DNA of 64,000 bases from Ancylobacter polymorphus (GCF_030813495.1 NZ_JAUSUI010000005.1:1-64000); one strand, 5' to 3'. Shown: positions 34,289-45,332, numbered from the stretch's first letter. Numbers and translations: made by a program. The notes: generated by a model from the letters alone, not told the origin.

Positions 34289-35170
34289 TCAGACCGAGAG
34301 TTCGCCCGACATGACCGGCACGCAGGCGCCACCGATCACCACGGCATCCGGCGTCACCTCGATGGCGATCCGGCTCGGGCGGCCCATGTCGACGCCCTGC
34401 GCGACCTCGAAACCTCGCGGTGCCCCGCCTTCGAGCGAGGCGAGCCAGGCGCACGCCGCCGCCGTCGCGCTGCCGGTCGCGGGATCTTCCGGCAGATTGT
34501 CGAAGGGGGCGAACATGCGGGCGGTGACGTCGACGGCCCCGTCAGCCGCGCCGAGCTCGCGGCAATAGAGATAGATGGCATCCGCCCCGTCGCAGGGCAG
34601 GAGCGCGGCGAAGGCGGGCAGATTCGCCTTGGCGCGCGACAGGGCCGCGCGGCTGGCGATCTCGACCACGACGAAGGCGAGGCCGACCGAGGCGACGCGC
34701 GGCAGGTGCCGGTCGCAGCGGATATCCGCCGCACTCAGGGACAGGCAGTCGGCGATGGCGTCCGCCGGCAAGATCCGGCCGAGGCGCAGCGGCTGCGGGG
34801 CGGTCAACCGTATCTGCGCGACGCGGCCGCCGTCGCGCCGGATGCGCCCCCGCACCAGACCGGCGGCTTCCTCGAAGATGAACGTCTCGGACATGGCGGC
34901 GACGCCGGCGCTCGCCAGAACGAACGCCGTGCCGACATTGGGATGCCCGGCAAACGGCACTTCCACCGTGGGGGTGAAGATCCGCACACGGGCGGTATGG
35001 GCCGGATCGGACGGGCGGAGCACGAAGCTGCTCTCGGAATAATTGAACTCCCGGGCGATCGCCTGCATCTGCCCGGTTGTCAGGTCATCCGCATCCAGCA
35101 CGACCGCGAGCGGATTGCCGCCAAAGCGGGTCCGGGTGAACACGTCGACCGTGTGAAAGCGCAACCGCAC
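34289..35170 (-). CDS. PhzF family isomerase/epimerase-like protein
   Basis: A 293-residue PhzF-fold protein: FHTVDVFTRTRFGGNPLAVVLDA, NYSESSFVL (general-acid Glu in this motif), RIFTPTVEVPFAGHPNVGTAFVL and LPEDPATGSATAA. GTG 35170 has GGGAG six bases upstream and begins at the family N-terminus (VRLRFHTVDVF). Upstream in-frame ATGs would add about 35 odd residues. No phenazine genes are nearby, so it is one of the many PhzF relatives of unknown substrate. Confidence 0.88.
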   Translation of the reverse strand: MRLRFHTVDVFTRTRFGGNPLAVVLDADDLTTGQMQAIAREFNYSESSFVLRPSDPAHTARVRIFTPTVEVPFAGHPNVGTAFVLASAGVAAMSETFIFEEAAGLVRGRIRRDGGRVAQIRLTAPQPLRLGRILPADAIADCLSLSAADIRCDRHLPRVASVGLAFVVVEIASRAALSRAKANLPAFAALLPCDGADAIYLYCRELGAADGAVDVTARMFAPFDNLPEDPATGSATAAACAWLASLEGGAPRGFEVAQGVDMGRPSRIAIEVTPDAVVIGGACVPVMSGELSV

Positions 35171-35371
35171 AAGTTTCTCCCGCCGCGCCGACGCGGCCGC
35201 CATGCTCATCAGGATCGCAGGGCTGGTGCCCCGCCCGCGCCCGATGCCAAGGGGCGGGAGGGTCCCCGCCATCAGTGAAACCGACCGGCTGCCGCGACAG
35301 GAAACGGCTGCGGCCGCTGTGTGGCGTGCCGTTTCCGATCGAACCGGTACTTCCGCCGGATCGCAGGGCGC

Positions 35372-35692
35372 TCAGTAGCAGTAATTCTTGCTGACCTTCA
35401 CCACCTGCCCATTGGGGTAGTGGTACAGGCACTTGCCGTTCGACCAGTAGTAGTAGGACTTCTTCTTGTTCTTGTCGCTCTGGTTGCCGATGATCGCGCC
35501 GGTCGCGCCGCCGATCACCGCGCCGGCCACGGCGCCGCCGGCCTTGCCGGTGGCCGCGCCGCCGATGATGGCGCCGGCCGCGCCGCCGATCAGCGCCCCG
35601 GCGGCGGTGTCATTGGCCCGCGCCATGCCGGGGGCGAAGGCGAGAAGACCGCCGGCCAGCGCCGCGACCGCACAGGAAAATCCAAGGCGCAT
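35372..35692 (-). CDS. Small exported glycine-zipper protein
   Basis: A 106-residue protein. ATG 35692 has GGAGGG upstream. The signal peptide ends in PGMARAND. It is followed by repeated GALIGGAAGAIIGGAATG-type glycine zippers (about residues 30-70), which pack as membrane-inserting helices. The C-terminus is rich in Tyr and Lys with two Cys (SYYYWSNGKCLYHYP, then NYCY). Family function unknown; envelope-associated is likely. Confidence 0.8.
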   Translation of the reverse strand: MRLGFSCAVAALAGGLLAFAPGMARANDTAAGALIGGAAGAIIGGAATGKAGGAVAGAVIGGATGAIIGNQSDKNKKKSYYYWSNGKCLYHYPNGQVVKVSKNYCY

Positions 35693-35862
35693 GATGAAAC
35701 CCTCCACTGGCGCGGGCGCGCCTGCCGGGCCCCGCTGAGATCGGGACCGGCGATTCGCGGCAGTGCCCTGCCCGACCGGTCCCCGGGGTAAAGGTACCAT
35801 GAAGCCGCAGCGGAACGAAGCGCGCCGCGCGGCGCGCCCCGTCGCATTCGCCTCCCGCCGGC

Positions 35863-38142
35863 TCAGCCGTGCTGCGCCTCGACCACGGCGATGGCGGTCA
35901 TGTTGACGATGCCGCGCGCGGTGACCGAGGGGGTGAGGATGTGGGCGGGCTTGGCCGGGCCGAGCAGGATCGGGCCGACGGGCAGCGCGTCGCCGAACAC
36001 CTTCACCATCTGGTAGCCGATATTGGCGGCGTCGAGATTGGGCATGACGAGGATGTTGGCCACGCCCTGCAGCCGCGAGCCCGGCAGCACGCGCTCGCGC
36101 ATTTCCGGCACCAGCGCGCTGTCGCCTTCCATCTCGCCCTCGACCATCAGATCGGGGGCCCGCTGCAGCACGAGGTCGAGCGTGCGGCGCATCTTCTTGG
36201 CGCTCTCATCGTCGCGGCTGCCGAAATCCGAGTGCGAGAGCAGCGCCACCTTCGGCTCGATGCCGAAGCGCCGCACATGGGCGGCGGCGAGCTGCGCCAT
36301 CTCGGCGAGGTCCTCGGCCGTCGGATCGGTCTGCACCTGGGTATCGCACAGGAAGAACGCGCCCTTCTGCGTCAGCAGCATGGACAGCGCCGCCACGTCC
36401 CGCACACCCGGCGCCAGCCCGATAATGGTGCGGATATGGCGCAGATGGCGGATGAACCGGCCTTCCACCCCGCACAGCATGGTGTCGGCATCGCCGCGGA
36501 CCACCGCCAGCGCGGCGATCACGGTGGGCGTGGTGCGCACCAGCGTGCGCGCGAGTTCGGGCGTCACCCCGCGCCGGCCGGCCAGCTCGACATAGGTGGT
36601 GACATAGTCGCGGTAGCGCGGATCGTCCTCGGGGTTGATGAGGTCGAATTCGCGGCCCGGGCGGATCGACAGGCCGAAGCGCTGCAGCCGGGTTTCCACG
36701 ACAGAGGGGCGGCCGATCAGGATCGGGCGGGCGATGCCTTCTTCCACCACCACCTGCGCTGCGCGCAGAATGCGCTCATCCTCGCCCTCGGCATAGATCA
36801 CCCGCTTCGGCGCCTGTTTGGCGAGGGCGAAGATCGGCTTCATCACCAGGCCGGAGCGGAACACGAAGCGGTCGAGCTGTTCCTGATAGGCGTCGAAATC
36901 GGCGATCGGCCGCTTGGCGACGCCGCTCTCCATCGCCGCCCGCGCCACTGCCGGGGCGATGCGCAGGATGAGGCGCGGGTCGAAGGGCGAGGGAATGAGC
37001 GAGGCCGGACCGAACACCGGTGTCTCGCCGCCATAGGCGCGGGCGACCACGTCGGAGGGCGTCTCGCGCGCCAGCTCGGCGATGGCGTTGACCGCCGCCA
37101 CCTTCATCTCCTCATTGATCGTCGTCGCCCCCGCATCGAGCGCGCCGCGGAAGATGAAGGGGAAGCACAGGACATTGTTGACCTGGTTGGGGAAGTCCGA
37201 ACGGCCGGTGCAGATCATCGCGTCGGGGCGCGCGTCGCGGGCGAGATCGGGCATGATCTCCGGCGTCGGGTTGGCCAGCGCCATGATCAGCGGGCGGTCG
37301 GCCATGGTCTTCAGCATTTCCGGCTTGAGCACGCCGCCGGCGGAAAGGCCGATGAAGATGTCGGCGCCCTCGATCACCTCGGCCAGCGTGCGCTTGTCGG
37401 TCTTCTGCGCGAACACCCCCTTATAGGGGTCCATCAGCTTTTCGCGGCCTTCATAGACCACGCCCTCGATGTCGGTGACCCAGATGTTCTCGCGCCGGGC
37501 GCCCATGGAGCGCAGCAGGTTCAGCGTGGCGATGGCAGCGGCGCCGGCGCCCGAGGTGACGATCTTCACATCTTCCAGCTTCTTGCCGCCGATGTGCAGC
37601 GCATTGACGATGGCCGCCACCACGATGATGGCGGTGCCGTGCTGGTCGTCATGGAAGACCGGGATCGCCATCTTCTCGCGCAGGCGCGTCTCGATCTCGA
37701 AGCATTCCGGCGCCTTGATGTCCTCAAGGTTGATGCCGCCGAAGGTCGGTTCCAGCGCCGCCACCACGCTCACCACATGGTCGGGTTCGAGCGCGTTGAT
37801 CTCGATATCGAACACGTCGATGCCGGCGAATTTCTTGAACAGGACCGCCTTGCCTTCCATGACCGGCTTGGAGGCTTCCGGGCCGATATTGCCGAGGCCG
37901 AGCACGGCGGTACCGTTGGAGACCACGGCGACGAGGTTCTGCCGGGCGGTCAGCTCCGCCACCAGCTCCCGGTCGGCGGCAATCGCCTCGCACACGGCGG
38001 CGACGCCGGGCGTATAGGCCAAAGCGAGGTCGCGCTGGTTCGCCAGCGGCTTGGTGGCCTGGATTTCAAGCTTACCGGGTCGCGGATTGCGGTGATAGAA
38101 CAGCGCGCCAGAGCGCAGATCGTCGGAGATGTAAGAGGCCAT
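35863..38142 (-). CDS. maeB: NADP-type malic enzyme fused to phosphotransacetylase-like domain
   Basis: A 759-residue protein. Residues about 1-430 are malic enzyme ([35 protein letters not shown], the ADP-binding [26 protein letters not shown]). Residues about 440-759 are a phosphate acetyl/butyryltransferase-like domain ([38 protein letters not shown]). This is the large MaeB type of proteobacteria, converting malate to pyruvate; the C-terminal domain is usually regulatory, sensing acetyl-CoA, and not catalytic. Normal length. Confidence 0.95.
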   Translation of the reverse strand: MASYISDDLRSGALFYHRNPRPGKLEIQATKPLANQRDLALAYTPGVAAVCEAIAADRELVAELTARQNLVAVVSNGTAVLGLGNIGPEASKPVMEGKAVLFKKFAGIDVFDIEINALEPDHVVSVVAALEPTFGGINLEDIKAPECFEIETRLREKMAIPVFHDDQHGTAIIVVAAIVNALHIGGKKLEDVKIVTSGAGAAAIATLNLLRSMGARRENIWVTDIEGVVYEGREKLMDPYKGVFAQKTDKRTLAEVIEGADIFIGLSAGGVLKPEMLKTMADRPLIMALANPTPEIMPDLARDARPDAMICTGRSDFPNQVNNVLCFPFIFRGALDAGATTINEEMKVAAVNAIAELARETPSDVVARAYGGETPVFGPASLIPSPFDPRLILRIAPAVARAAMESGVAKRPIADFDAYQEQLDRFVFRSGLVMKPIFALAKQAPKRVIYAEGEDERILRAAQVVVEEGIARPILIGRPSVVETRLQRFGLSIRPGREFDLINPEDDPRYRDYVTTYVELAGRRGVTPELARTLVRTTPTVIAALAVVRGDADTMLCGVEGRFIRHLRHIRTIIGLAPGVRDVAALSMLLTQKGAFFLCDTQVQTDPTAEDLAEMAQLAAAHVRRFGIEPKVALLSHSDFGSRDDESAKKMRRTLDLVLQRAPDLMVEGEMEGDSALVPEMRERVLPGSRLQGVANILVMPNLDAANIGYQMVKVFGDALPVGPILLGPAKPAHILTPSVTARGIVNMTAIAVVEAQHG

Positions 38143-38314
38143 CGTTTTTCCTTCCCCGGAGCGTGGCGGGGGAGCATAGGCATTCTGTTCCGCCGCACAA
38201 CGGCTTTCCGATTTTCTGATGCTGGACTTTGGGCGGTTGGTTTAAGGTGATTGGGCTGCCGGCACGCCCCGGCGAATCCCGTCCGTCCCCGCTCCGCCCC
38301 CAGGTCAGCCTCGC

Positions 38315-40309
38315 ATGCGCAAGCCGTTTCTCATCGCTCTCATCGCCCTCCTCATCCTCGGAGTTGGCGGCTATTTCGGTGTCGGGCTCTACGTCAACCA
38401 CGTGGCCCGCGGCGAGGTCGATTCGGCCCTCGCCACGCTGCGGGCCGGCGGCGCGGCGGCAAGCGTCGAGGATGTGCGCTACGACCTGTTCGCCGGCCGC
38501 TTCGAGATGCACGGCCTCTCGCTGGCCGGTCCCGGACAGGGCGCGCTGAAGATCGGCACGCTGGTCGCCAACGGCATCGAGCGGCGCGGCAATGAGCGGG
38601 TGTTCGCGCGCAATGTCGCCCTCACCGATGTCGCGCTGAGCCCGCCGCTCGGCCTTGGCGGCACCGACACATCCGAATATCGCGCGCCGCGCGCCGACAT
38701 AACCGGGCTGGAATTCCCGATGCGCGCGCCGGTGGACGGCACCCCGCCGCAGATCGCGCTCAGCTTCCTGCGCCAGGTGACCGCCGAGCGCGTCGACATC
38801 CCCGTCTCCACCAACACCGGCAGCAGCGGCACCGGCGACACGCGGATCGTCAGCGAGGAGACCAACGGCGCCATCCGCCTCGACGCGCTCGCCAAGGGCC
38901 GCTTCGCCCGCGTGACCGCCGAGCCCTCGCGCTTCACCCTCAGCGGCCCGACCGGCAGCAGCGGCAAGGGATCGGTCGGGCGGGTCGAGATCACGGGATT
39001 CGACGTGGCGGCGGTTCTGATCCTCTTGGATTCGGAACTGCGCGAGGCCAGCGATGCGTTCATCACCGTCCATGATTCCATCGCCATGGCCGACTATGAG
39101 CTGACGCTCGATGGCGGCGTGTCGCAGCGTATCAAGAACATGACGATGAAGGAGGTGGCGATCCGTCCTTCCGCCATTCCGGTCGAGGAAATCCTCGCCA
39201 TGCGCGGGCAGCTGGAAAAGCTCGCCGCCGCCGGCCGCGAAGCCCCGCCCGAGGAAGCCGCCGAGCTGTTCCGGCTGATCGCCAGCATTTACGACGAGGG
39301 CATCCGCATTGGCGGCATGTCCCTCGATACGCTGGACGCCACCGCCCCCGGCGGCATCGCCTTCAGCCTCGGCGCTTTCACTCTGGGCGCCGTGGAAGGC
39401 GGGCGGATCGACAGCCTGACGCTGGACAAGCTCGCCGGCACCGGACCCGCGGGCGAGACCTTCAAGATGGGGCGCTTCGCCCTTGGCGGCCTTCGGGCCG
39501 GCACGCTGATGACGCTGCTGGCCGATACGGCCGAGCATCCGGCGCAGGTCGGCCGCTGGCCGGCGCCGTTCTTCAACACGCTCGAATCCCTTTCCATCGA
39601 CAAGCTGGAAGCCCCCACCGAGGAAGGCTCGCCGCTCGACATCGACCGCTTTGCCCTCACCTGGACCGCCGAGCCGGATGCGCTGCCGACCCGCATCTCC
39701 GCCACGCTGCGCATGAGCGGACCGACGGCGCTGGTCAACAGCGGCAAGTCTGCCTTCGCCCTGGTGCCGGGGCAGTTGAACCGGGCGAGCATCGCCGTCG
39801 ATTTCGGCGCCGCCTGGAACGAGGCCGCCAATACGGTGGTGGTGGAGCCGGCCTATGTCGAAGTCTCGGACGCCTTCTCGCTGAACCTCCGCCTCCGCCT
39901 CAGCGGAGTCGACGATTCCGTGTTCTCCACCGAGCCGGACGAGGCGCTGGCGGGCGCGGGCGAGGTCAATCTCGACGCGCTCGACCTCACGCTGACCGAT
40001 GCCGGCCTGTACGATCAGAAGCTGGAAGAGGCGGCGAAGGAACAGGGGCTGAAGCCGGAGGAAATCCGCCAGCTCTTCGCCGGCTTCGCCGATTTGCTGC
40101 TCGGCCAGGCGGTGGCCGACCGGCCGGAACTCGGGCCGGCGGTGGATGCCTTCATCCGCTTCGTGCAGAAGCCGATGGGCACGCTGTCGCTGCGCGTCAC
40201 CCCGCGCAACCCGCCGCTGCCCATGCTGCTCATCGTCGAGGCGCTGAACAGCGAGGACCCGCTGTCGCTGGTGGACGAACTGAACGTCACCACCCCCGCC
40301 GCGCCCTGA
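38315..40309 (+). CDS. Large periplasmic membrane-anchored protein, function unknown
   Basis: A 664-residue protein with one N-terminal membrane anchor (residues about 5-28) and a long periplasmic part. The part after the anchor (VDSALATLRAGGAAASVEDVRYDLFAGRFEMHGLSL) resembles the start of AsmA-like or YdgA-like proteins, which have extended beta repeats. Phrases such as IDSLTLDKL, LDTLDATAPGGIAF and SLSIDKLEAP recur, suggesting repeated beta units. No catalytic motif seen. Monocistronic, with its own terminator. I do not recognise a named family with confidence. Confidence 0.75.
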   Translation: MRKPFLIALIALLILGVGGYFGVGLYVNHVARGEVDSALATLRAGGAAASVEDVRYDLFAGRFEMHGLSLAGPGQGALKIGTLVANGIERRGNERVFARNVALTDVALSPPLGLGGTDTSEYRAPRADITGLEFPMRAPVDGTPPQIALSFLRQVTAERVDIPVSTNTGSSGTGDTRIVSEETNGAIRLDALAKGRFARVTAEPSRFTLSGPTGSSGKGSVGRVEITGFDVAAVLILLDSELREASDAFITVHDSIAMADYELTLDGGVSQRIKNMTMKEVAIRPSAIPVEEILAMRGQLEKLAAAGREAPPEEAAELFRLIASIYDEGIRIGGMSLDTLDATAPGGIAFSLGAFTLGAVEGGRIDSLTLDKLAGTGPAGETFKMGRFALGGLRAGTLMTLLADTAEHPAQVGRWPAPFFNTLESLSIDKLEAPTEEGSPLDIDRFALTWTAEPDALPTRISATLRMSGPTALVNSGKSAFALVPGQLNRASIAVDFGAAWNEAANTVVVEPAYVEVSDAFSLNLRLRLSGVDDSVFSTEPDEALAGAGEVNLDALDLTLTDAGLYDQKLEEAAKEQGLKPEEIRQLFAGFADLLLGQAVADRPELGPAVDAFIRFVQKPMGTLSLRVTPRNPPLPMLLIVEALNSEDPLSLVDELNVTTPAAP

Positions 40310-40332
40310 ACGCGGCGCCCCCCAGAAAGCAG

Positions 40333-40358
40333 AAAGGGCGGCTGGTGGCCGCCCTTTT
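40333..40358 (+). terminator. Terminator between convergent gene 38315-40309 and aspS
   Basis: AAAGGGCGGC (40333-40342) pairs with GCCGCCCTTT (40348-40357) over a 5-base loop and ends in TTTT. The A-rich side makes it usable on both strands, ending both the plus-strand gene and aspS. Confidence 0.88.
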
Positions 40359-40382
40359 CGTTTCTCGCCGACCGCGCCGTTC

Positions 40383-42155
40383 TCACTTCTCCGGCAGGTT
40401 GGTGCGGATGTGCAGCTCGCGCAGCTGCTTCGGGCTGGCCTCGTTCGGCGCGCCCATGAGGATATCCTGCGCCTGCTGGTTCATCGGGAAGATGGAAATC
40501 TCGCGCAGATTGGTGGTGCCGCACAGCAGCATCACGATGCGGTCGACGCCGGCCGCCATGCCGCCATGCGGGGGCGCGCCATACTGGAAGGCGCGGTAGA
40601 GGCCACCGAAGCGCTCCTGCACCGTCGCCTCGTCATAGCCGGCGATTTCGAACGCCTTCACCATCGCCTCGGGGCGGTGGTTGCGGATGCCGCCGGACGC
40701 GATCTCATAGCCATTGCAGGCGATGTCGTACTGGAACGCCTTGATGGTCAGCGGGTCCTGGTTGTTCAGCGCCTCAAGCCCGCCCTGCGGCATGGAGAAG
40801 GGGTTGTGCGAGAAGTCGACCTTCTTGTCCTCTTCCGACCATTCATAGAACGGGAAGTCGACGATCCAGGCCAGCTCGAAGCGGTCATGGTCGACCAGCT
40901 TCAGCTCCTCGCCCACCTTGGTGCGGGCAAGGCCGGCGAACTTCACGAACTTCTCCGGATTGCCGGCGACGAAGAAGGCGGCATCGCCGGCGCCAAGGCC
41001 GAGCTGCGCGCGGATGGCCTCCGTGCGCTCCGGGCCGATATTGTTGGCGAGCGGGCCGGCGCCCTCATTGCCCTCGCGCCACATGATGTAGCCGAGCCCC
41101 GGCTGGCCCTCGCCCTGCGCCCACGAGTTCATGCGGTCGCAGAAGGCGCGCGAGCCGCCGCCCGTGCCGGGAATCGCCCAGACCTGGTTCTTCGGGTCTT
41201 CCAGCATCCGCGCGAACACCTTGAAGCCGCTCCCGCGAAAATGCTCGGACACGTCCTGCATCTCGATCGGGTTGCGAAGGTCCGGCTTGTCGGTGCCGTA
41301 TTTCTGCATCGACACGGCATAGGGAATGCGCGGCCAGTTCCTGGTCACCGGCTTGCCGTCGGCGAACTGCTCGAACACGCCGGTTATGACCGGCTCGACG
41401 GCGGCGAAGATGTCTTCCTGCTCGACGAAGCTCATCTCCAGATCGAGCTGGTAGAACTCGCCCGGCAGGCGGTCGGCGCGCGGGTCCTCGTCGCGGAAGC
41501 AGGGGGCGATCTGGAAGTAGCGGTCGAAGCCGCTCATCATGATCAGCTGCTTGTACTGCTGCGGCGCCTGCGGCAGGGCGTAGAACTTGCCGGGGTGCAG
41601 GCGGCTCGGCACGAGGAAGTCGCGCGCGCCTTCCGGCGAGGAAGCGGTGAGGATCGGCGTCTGGAATTCGAAGAAGCCCTGCGCCTTCATCTTCGCGCGC
41701 ATGGCGTCGACGATGGCGCCGCGGGTCATGATGTTCTTGTGCAGCTTCTCGCGGCGCAGGTCGAGGAAGCGGTAGCGCAGCCGCGTCTCCTCGGGGTACT
41801 CGACATCGCCGAAAACGGGGAGCGGCAGCTCGGCGGCGGGGCCCAGCACCTCGATCTCGGTGGCGTACATCTCCACCTGGCCGGTCGGCAGTTCGGGGTT
41901 CTCGGTGCCGGCGGGGCGCAGGCGCACCCGGCCGTCGACCCGGATCACCCATTCCGCCCGCACCGTCTCGGCCAGCTTGAACGCCGGGCTGTCGGGATCG
42001 ACCACGACCTGGGTGAGGCCGTAATGGTCGCGCAGATCGATGAACAGCACGCCGCCATGGTCGCGGATGCGGTGACACCAGCCGGACAGCCGCGCGGTGG
42101 TGCCGACATCGCCGGCGCGAAGGGCGCCACAGGTGTGCGAGCGATAGCGGTGCAT
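40383..42155 (-). CDS. aspS: Aspartyl-tRNA synthetase (bacterial type)
   Basis: A 590-residue class II synthetase. The N-terminal OB-fold ([11 protein letters not shown]...[22 protein letters not shown]) is followed by [56 protein letters not shown] (motif 2), the bacterial GAD insert, and [26 protein letters not shown] (motif 3). ATG 42155 was chosen over an upstream frame as it gives the family N-terminus. In many alphaproteobacteria this enzyme is non-discriminating (Asp and Asn tRNA); that is not decided here. Confidence 0.97.
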   Translation of the reverse strand: MHRYRSHTCGALRAGDVGTTARLSGWCHRIRDHGGVLFIDLRDHYGLTQVVVDPDSPAFKLAETVRAEWVIRVDGRVRLRPAGTENPELPTGQVEMYATEIEVLGPAAELPLPVFGDVEYPEETRLRYRFLDLRREKLHKNIMTRGAIVDAMRAKMKAQGFFEFQTPILTASSPEGARDFLVPSRLHPGKFYALPQAPQQYKQLIMMSGFDRYFQIAPCFRDEDPRADRLPGEFYQLDLEMSFVEQEDIFAAVEPVITGVFEQFADGKPVTRNWPRIPYAVSMQKYGTDKPDLRNPIEMQDVSEHFRGSGFKVFARMLEDPKNQVWAIPGTGGGSRAFCDRMNSWAQGEGQPGLGYIMWREGNEGAGPLANNIGPERTEAIRAQLGLGAGDAAFFVAGNPEKFVKFAGLARTKVGEELKLVDHDRFELAWIVDFPFYEWSEEDKKVDFSHNPFSMPQGGLEALNNQDPLTIKAFQYDIACNGYEIASGGIRNHRPEAMVKAFEIAGYDEATVQERFGGLYRAFQYGAPPHGGMAAGVDRIVMLLCGTTNLREISIFPMNQQAQDILMGAPNEASPKQLRELHIRTNLPEK

Positions 42156-42296
42156 GGCGTCTTCCCGGAGTTGGTGCCGCCGCAAGAAGGCGGAACATAG
42201 CAGAACACCCCTCACGCGGGGCGCGCGGAGGGGTGCCTGCGAGGCTTGGATTTGTCAAGACGAGACGGCCGCCGGCAACAGGAGGCCGCCCGGCTC

Positions 42297-42767
42297 TCAG
42301 GGCACGTAGCGCAGGTTCAGCCCGCCGACGCCCAGCGCCAGCGAGGCGCCGACATTGCCCTCGACCGAGACCGGGTTGAGCGCGATCGACCGGTCGGAAC
42401 CGACCAGCACATTGGCGCCGACGCCGACGCCCAGCGCCACGTCACCGGTCACGCCGCCATAGGGGCCGGCCAGCGCGCCGGGAGCGACCGACTTGGTCAG
42501 CGCCAGCACGCCCCAGGTGAGCACGCCGCCGCCGGTGACGCCGAGTTCGACGCCGATATTCTTGATGGTGCCGGCATAGCGCTGCTCGGGGCCGTTGTCG
42601 GCCGGCGTGAAGGTGCAGGTCAGTTCCTGCTTGGACTCGATCAGCATGCCGATGCTGGCGCCGGCATTGCACACCAGCACGCCCGCATTCACCCGCTCGG
42701 CGGCGGAGGCCGGCACAAAGGAAAGCGCCAGAGCGGCGGTGGCGAGAGCGAAGACGGTCTTCTTCAT
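42297..42767 (-). CDS. DUF992 family secreted protein
   Basis: A 156-residue exported protein: signal peptide ending in VPASAAER, then VNAGVLVCNAGASIGMLIESKQELTC, the start of the DUF992 domain, with several Gly-rich stretches (GVTGGGVLTWGVLAL, GDVALGVGVGANVLVG). ATG 42767 has GGGGGAT upstream. DUF992 is common in Hyphomicrobiales and of unknown function, probably periplasmic or outer-membrane associated. Confidence 0.88.
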   Translation of the reverse strand: MKKTVFALATAALALSFVPASAAERVNAGVLVCNAGASIGMLIESKQELTCTFTPADNGPEQRYAGTIKNIGVELGVTGGGVLTWGVLALTKSVAPGALAGPYGGVTGDVALGVGVGANVLVGSDRSIALNPVSVEGNVGASLALGVGGLNLRYVP

Positions 42768-42905
42768 GGATATCCCCCGGAGATGGCGGCAATGCCGCCG
42801 TAAAGGCTTGGCGACTCGTCGCCGGCCGTCGATCATCGTCGGCGTAGATTACGGCATGATTTCGGGGTCGAAACGGCGCCGCGAGTCCGATATGTAAAAA
42901 TCGAC

Positions 42906-44084
42906 ATGAACATGATCACAACCACCGACGACCTCGCCGCGGCCTGCGAACGCCTCGCCCGCCATCCGTTCATCACCATCGACACGGAATTCCTGCGCGA
43001 AACCACGTTCTGGCCCAAGCTCTGCGTCGTGCAGCTGGCCAGCGTGGACGAGGCGCTGGTGGTCGACGCGCTGGCCGAGGGCCTCGATCTCGCGCCGTTC
43101 TTCGCGCTGATGTCGAATCCGGACGTGCTGAAGGTGTTCCACGCCGGACGGCAGGACATCGAAATCGTCTGGCACCTCGCCGGCATCATCCCGACCCCGG
43201 TTTTCGATACCCAGGTCGCGGCCATGGTGCTCGGCCATGGCGATTCCATCTCCTATGACCAGCTGGTGCAGCGCCTCACCGGGGAAGTGCTCGACAAGTC
43301 GCTGCGCTTCACCGACTGGTCGCGCCGCCCGCTCTCGGCGGCGCAGGTCGCCTATGCCGAGGCCGATGTCACCCATCTGCGCGATGTGTTCCTCAAGCTC
43401 GACGCCGACCTGAAGAAGCGCGGCCGCGCCGACTGGGTGGGTGAAGAGATGGCGGTGCTCACCTCGCCCGACACCTACCGGCAGGAGCCCGAGCGCGCCT
43501 GGGAGCGGCTGCGCTCGCGCGCCCGCAAGCCCAAGGACCTCGCCGTGCTGATGGAGGTCGCCGCATGGCGCGAGCGGGAGGCGCAGTCGCGCGACACGCC
43601 GCGCTCGCGCATTCTAAAGGACGACGTGATCGGCGAGATCGCCTCCCAGCACCCGACCACCATCGAGAAGCTGGGGCAGCTGCGCGCCATTCCCAAGGGT
43701 TTCGAGCGTTCCCGCGCCGGCGAGATGATCGTCGAGGCGGTGAAGGCCGGCCTTGCCCGCGACCCCAAGACCCTGCCGCGCATCGAGCGCGACCGGCCGC
43801 TGTCCAACGGCGCCTCGGCGACGGTGGAACTGCTGAAGGTTCTGCTGCGCATGACCTCCGAGCAGCACGGCGTCGCCGCCAAGGTCATCGCCACGGTGGA
43901 CGATCTGGAGCGCATCGCCTCCGAGGACGAGCCCGATGTCGGGGCGCTGCGCGGCTGGCGCGGCGAATTGTTCGGCGATCGCGCCATGGCGCTGAAATCC
44001 GGCCGGCTGGCGCTCGCCATGCAGCGCGGGCGGGTCATCGCCATCGAGCGGACGGCACTGGAGAAGGCGGGCGCGGCGGACTGA
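42906..44084 (+). CDS. rnd: Ribonuclease D
   Basis: A 392-residue 3'-5' exonuclease. DEDDy catalytic motifs are visible: [10 protein letters not shown] (Exo I), [11 protein letters not shown] (Exo II) and [17 protein letters not shown] (Exo III). One or two HRDC-type helical regions follow (about residues 210-290 and 300-375). Acts in tRNA and other RNA 3'-end trimming. Next to aspS and ppx as in many alphaproteobacteria. Confidence 0.95.
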   Translation: MNMITTTDDLAAACERLARHPFITIDTEFLRETTFWPKLCVVQLASVDEALVVDALAEGLDLAPFFALMSNPDVLKVFHAGRQDIEIVWHLAGIIPTPVFDTQVAAMVLGHGDSISYDQLVQRLTGEVLDKSLRFTDWSRRPLSAAQVAYAEADVTHLRDVFLKLDADLKKRGRADWVGEEMAVLTSPDTYRQEPERAWERLRSRARKPKDLAVLMEVAAWREREAQSRDTPRSRILKDDVIGEIASQHPTTIEKLGQLRAIPKGFERSRAGEMIVEAVKAGLARDPKTLPRIERDRPLSNGASATVELLKVLLRMTSEQHGVAAKVIATVDDLERIASEDEPDVGALRGWRGELFGDRAMALKSGRLALAMQRGRVIAIERTALEKAGAAD

Positions 44085-44090
44085 GCCGTC

Positions 44091-45332
44091 TCACTCCTCG
44101 CCTTGCCGGGCGAGCCGCAGCTCCACCAGCAGCGCGCGCAGAAGTTCCGGCTCGTCCCAGGGCACGGCCTGCCAAATCGCGCGCAGCTCGGCGTCGGGCG
44201 GGCCTTGCATCACCGCCTGCGGAAACAGCGCCACGCGGGTCTCCTCGGCAACGGTGCGCGGCGTCGTGGCCTCCCCGTCCGCCGGGGCGCGGAGATAGGC
44301 AAGCAGCAGCGCCGCCAGATCGAGCCCGGCGCGGGCACCGAAAGGCAGCACGGGCGTCGGGCGGGCATTGCATTCGAGCAGCCAGGCCCGGTCTTCCGCG
44401 TCGATGAGGAAATCGAACGAGACGAAGCCCGAGGCGCCGAACGCCGCCACCAGCGCCGCCGAGGCGGCGACGAGATCGGGCCGGGCCACATAGCGCAGCA
44501 CATCGGCCGGCAGGAGGTCGCGCGTCCGCCGCTCGGCCACGGCAGTCAGCACGCCGAGCGTGCGTCCCGCCATCGCCGCCGCGCAGCTCACCGCCAGCCG
44601 CCCCTCAATATAAGACTGCACGCTCACCTGGCTCGGCGGCGTCATCCAGTCCCGCTCCAGCAGTCGGGCCTTGAGCCGGGGCCAGCGCGATTTGCGCCGC
44701 ATCCAGCGTGCACCGATGGAGTCGAGTTCCTCCGGCGTCCGGCAGATGGCGACGCCGCTGCCGCCGCAGCTGCGCGGCCGTTTGACGACGACGGGGTAGC
44801 CGAGCTGCAGCGCCGCCGCCCGCGCCTCCTCCAGCGTCGCCGCCGGGATGTCCACCGGCGCCCGCACGCCGATGTCCCGCGCGAGTCGCTGGGTCAGCGG
44901 CTTGTGGATGCGGTCGGGCAGCGTGTCGAGCCGGCCGAGCGAGCGGGCAAGGCAGGCCGCCAGCCCCGGCGAGAGCGCCGCCAGGCCGGCGCGGCCGGCC
45001 TCGCCCGCGAGATGATCCATCAGCCACAGCGTGCGCTCGTCGCATGGCACGAGAAGGTCCGGCGCGAAAGCGGCGACCGCGCGCTCCAGCCGTGCCCGCA
45101 GGCGCCGGGCGTTCAGCGTCGCCTCAAGCGGAAAGCGCGTGGCGATGTGGCGGGAACGGAACATCAGGCTGTCTGGCGCCGCCAGCGCCGCCAGTTCGGC
45201 CCCCGCCGCCGCGAAGGCGGCCGGCAGCCGGCAGCTGGAAATGTGCCGCGCCTCCAAGGCGACGAGAAGCACCCGCGCGGGCGGGCGCCCGCCGGCCGGC
45301 CGGACCGTGGCGTGGTCATCAGGAGAAAGCAC
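44091..45332 (-). CDS. ATP-grasp domain protein of unknown substrate
   Basis: A 413-residue protein starting at GTG 45332. The first third (RVLLVALEARHISSCRLPAAFAAAGAEL) looks like a pre-ATP-grasp domain. The ATP-grasp part has YPVVVKRPRSCGGSGVAIC (nucleotide loop), VSVQSYIEGRLAVSCAA and FVSFDFLIDAEDRAWLLECNARPTP (Mg-binding Glu/Asn). This is the carbamoyl-phosphate/biotin-carboxylase-like branch seen in peptide or amide ligases. No carrier protein or partner enzyme is adjacent, so the product is unknown. Flanked upstream by two intergenic palindromes. Confidence 0.8.
   Translation of the reverse strand: MLSPDDHATVRPAGGRPPARVLLVALEARHISSCRLPAAFAAAGAELAALAAPDSLMFRSRHIATRFPLEATLNARRLRARLERAVAAFAPDLLVPCDERTLWLMDHLAGEAGRAGLAALSPGLAACLARSLGRLDTLPDRIHKPLTQRLARDIGVRAPVDIPAATLEEARAAALQLGYPVVVKRPRSCGGSGVAICRTPEELDSIGARWMRRKSRWPRLKARLLERDWMTPPSQVSVQSYIEGRLAVSCAAAMAGRTLGVLTAVAERRTRDLLPADVLRYVARPDLVAASAALVAAFGASGFVSFDFLIDAEDRAWLLECNARPTPVLPFGARAGLDLAALLLAYLRAPADGEATTPRTVAEETRVALFPQAVMQGPPDAELRAIWQAVPWDEPELLRALLVELRLARQGEE

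Noticed and set aside
34289-35170. Phenazine biosynthesis gene
   Set aside because: PhzF-fold proteins are widespread without phenazine pathways, and no other phz gene is nearby.
35869-38250. 793-residue plus-strand open frame opposite malic enzyme
   Set aside because: Shadow of maeB; composition of His, Asp, Gly, Arg typical of antisense frames in GC-rich DNA.
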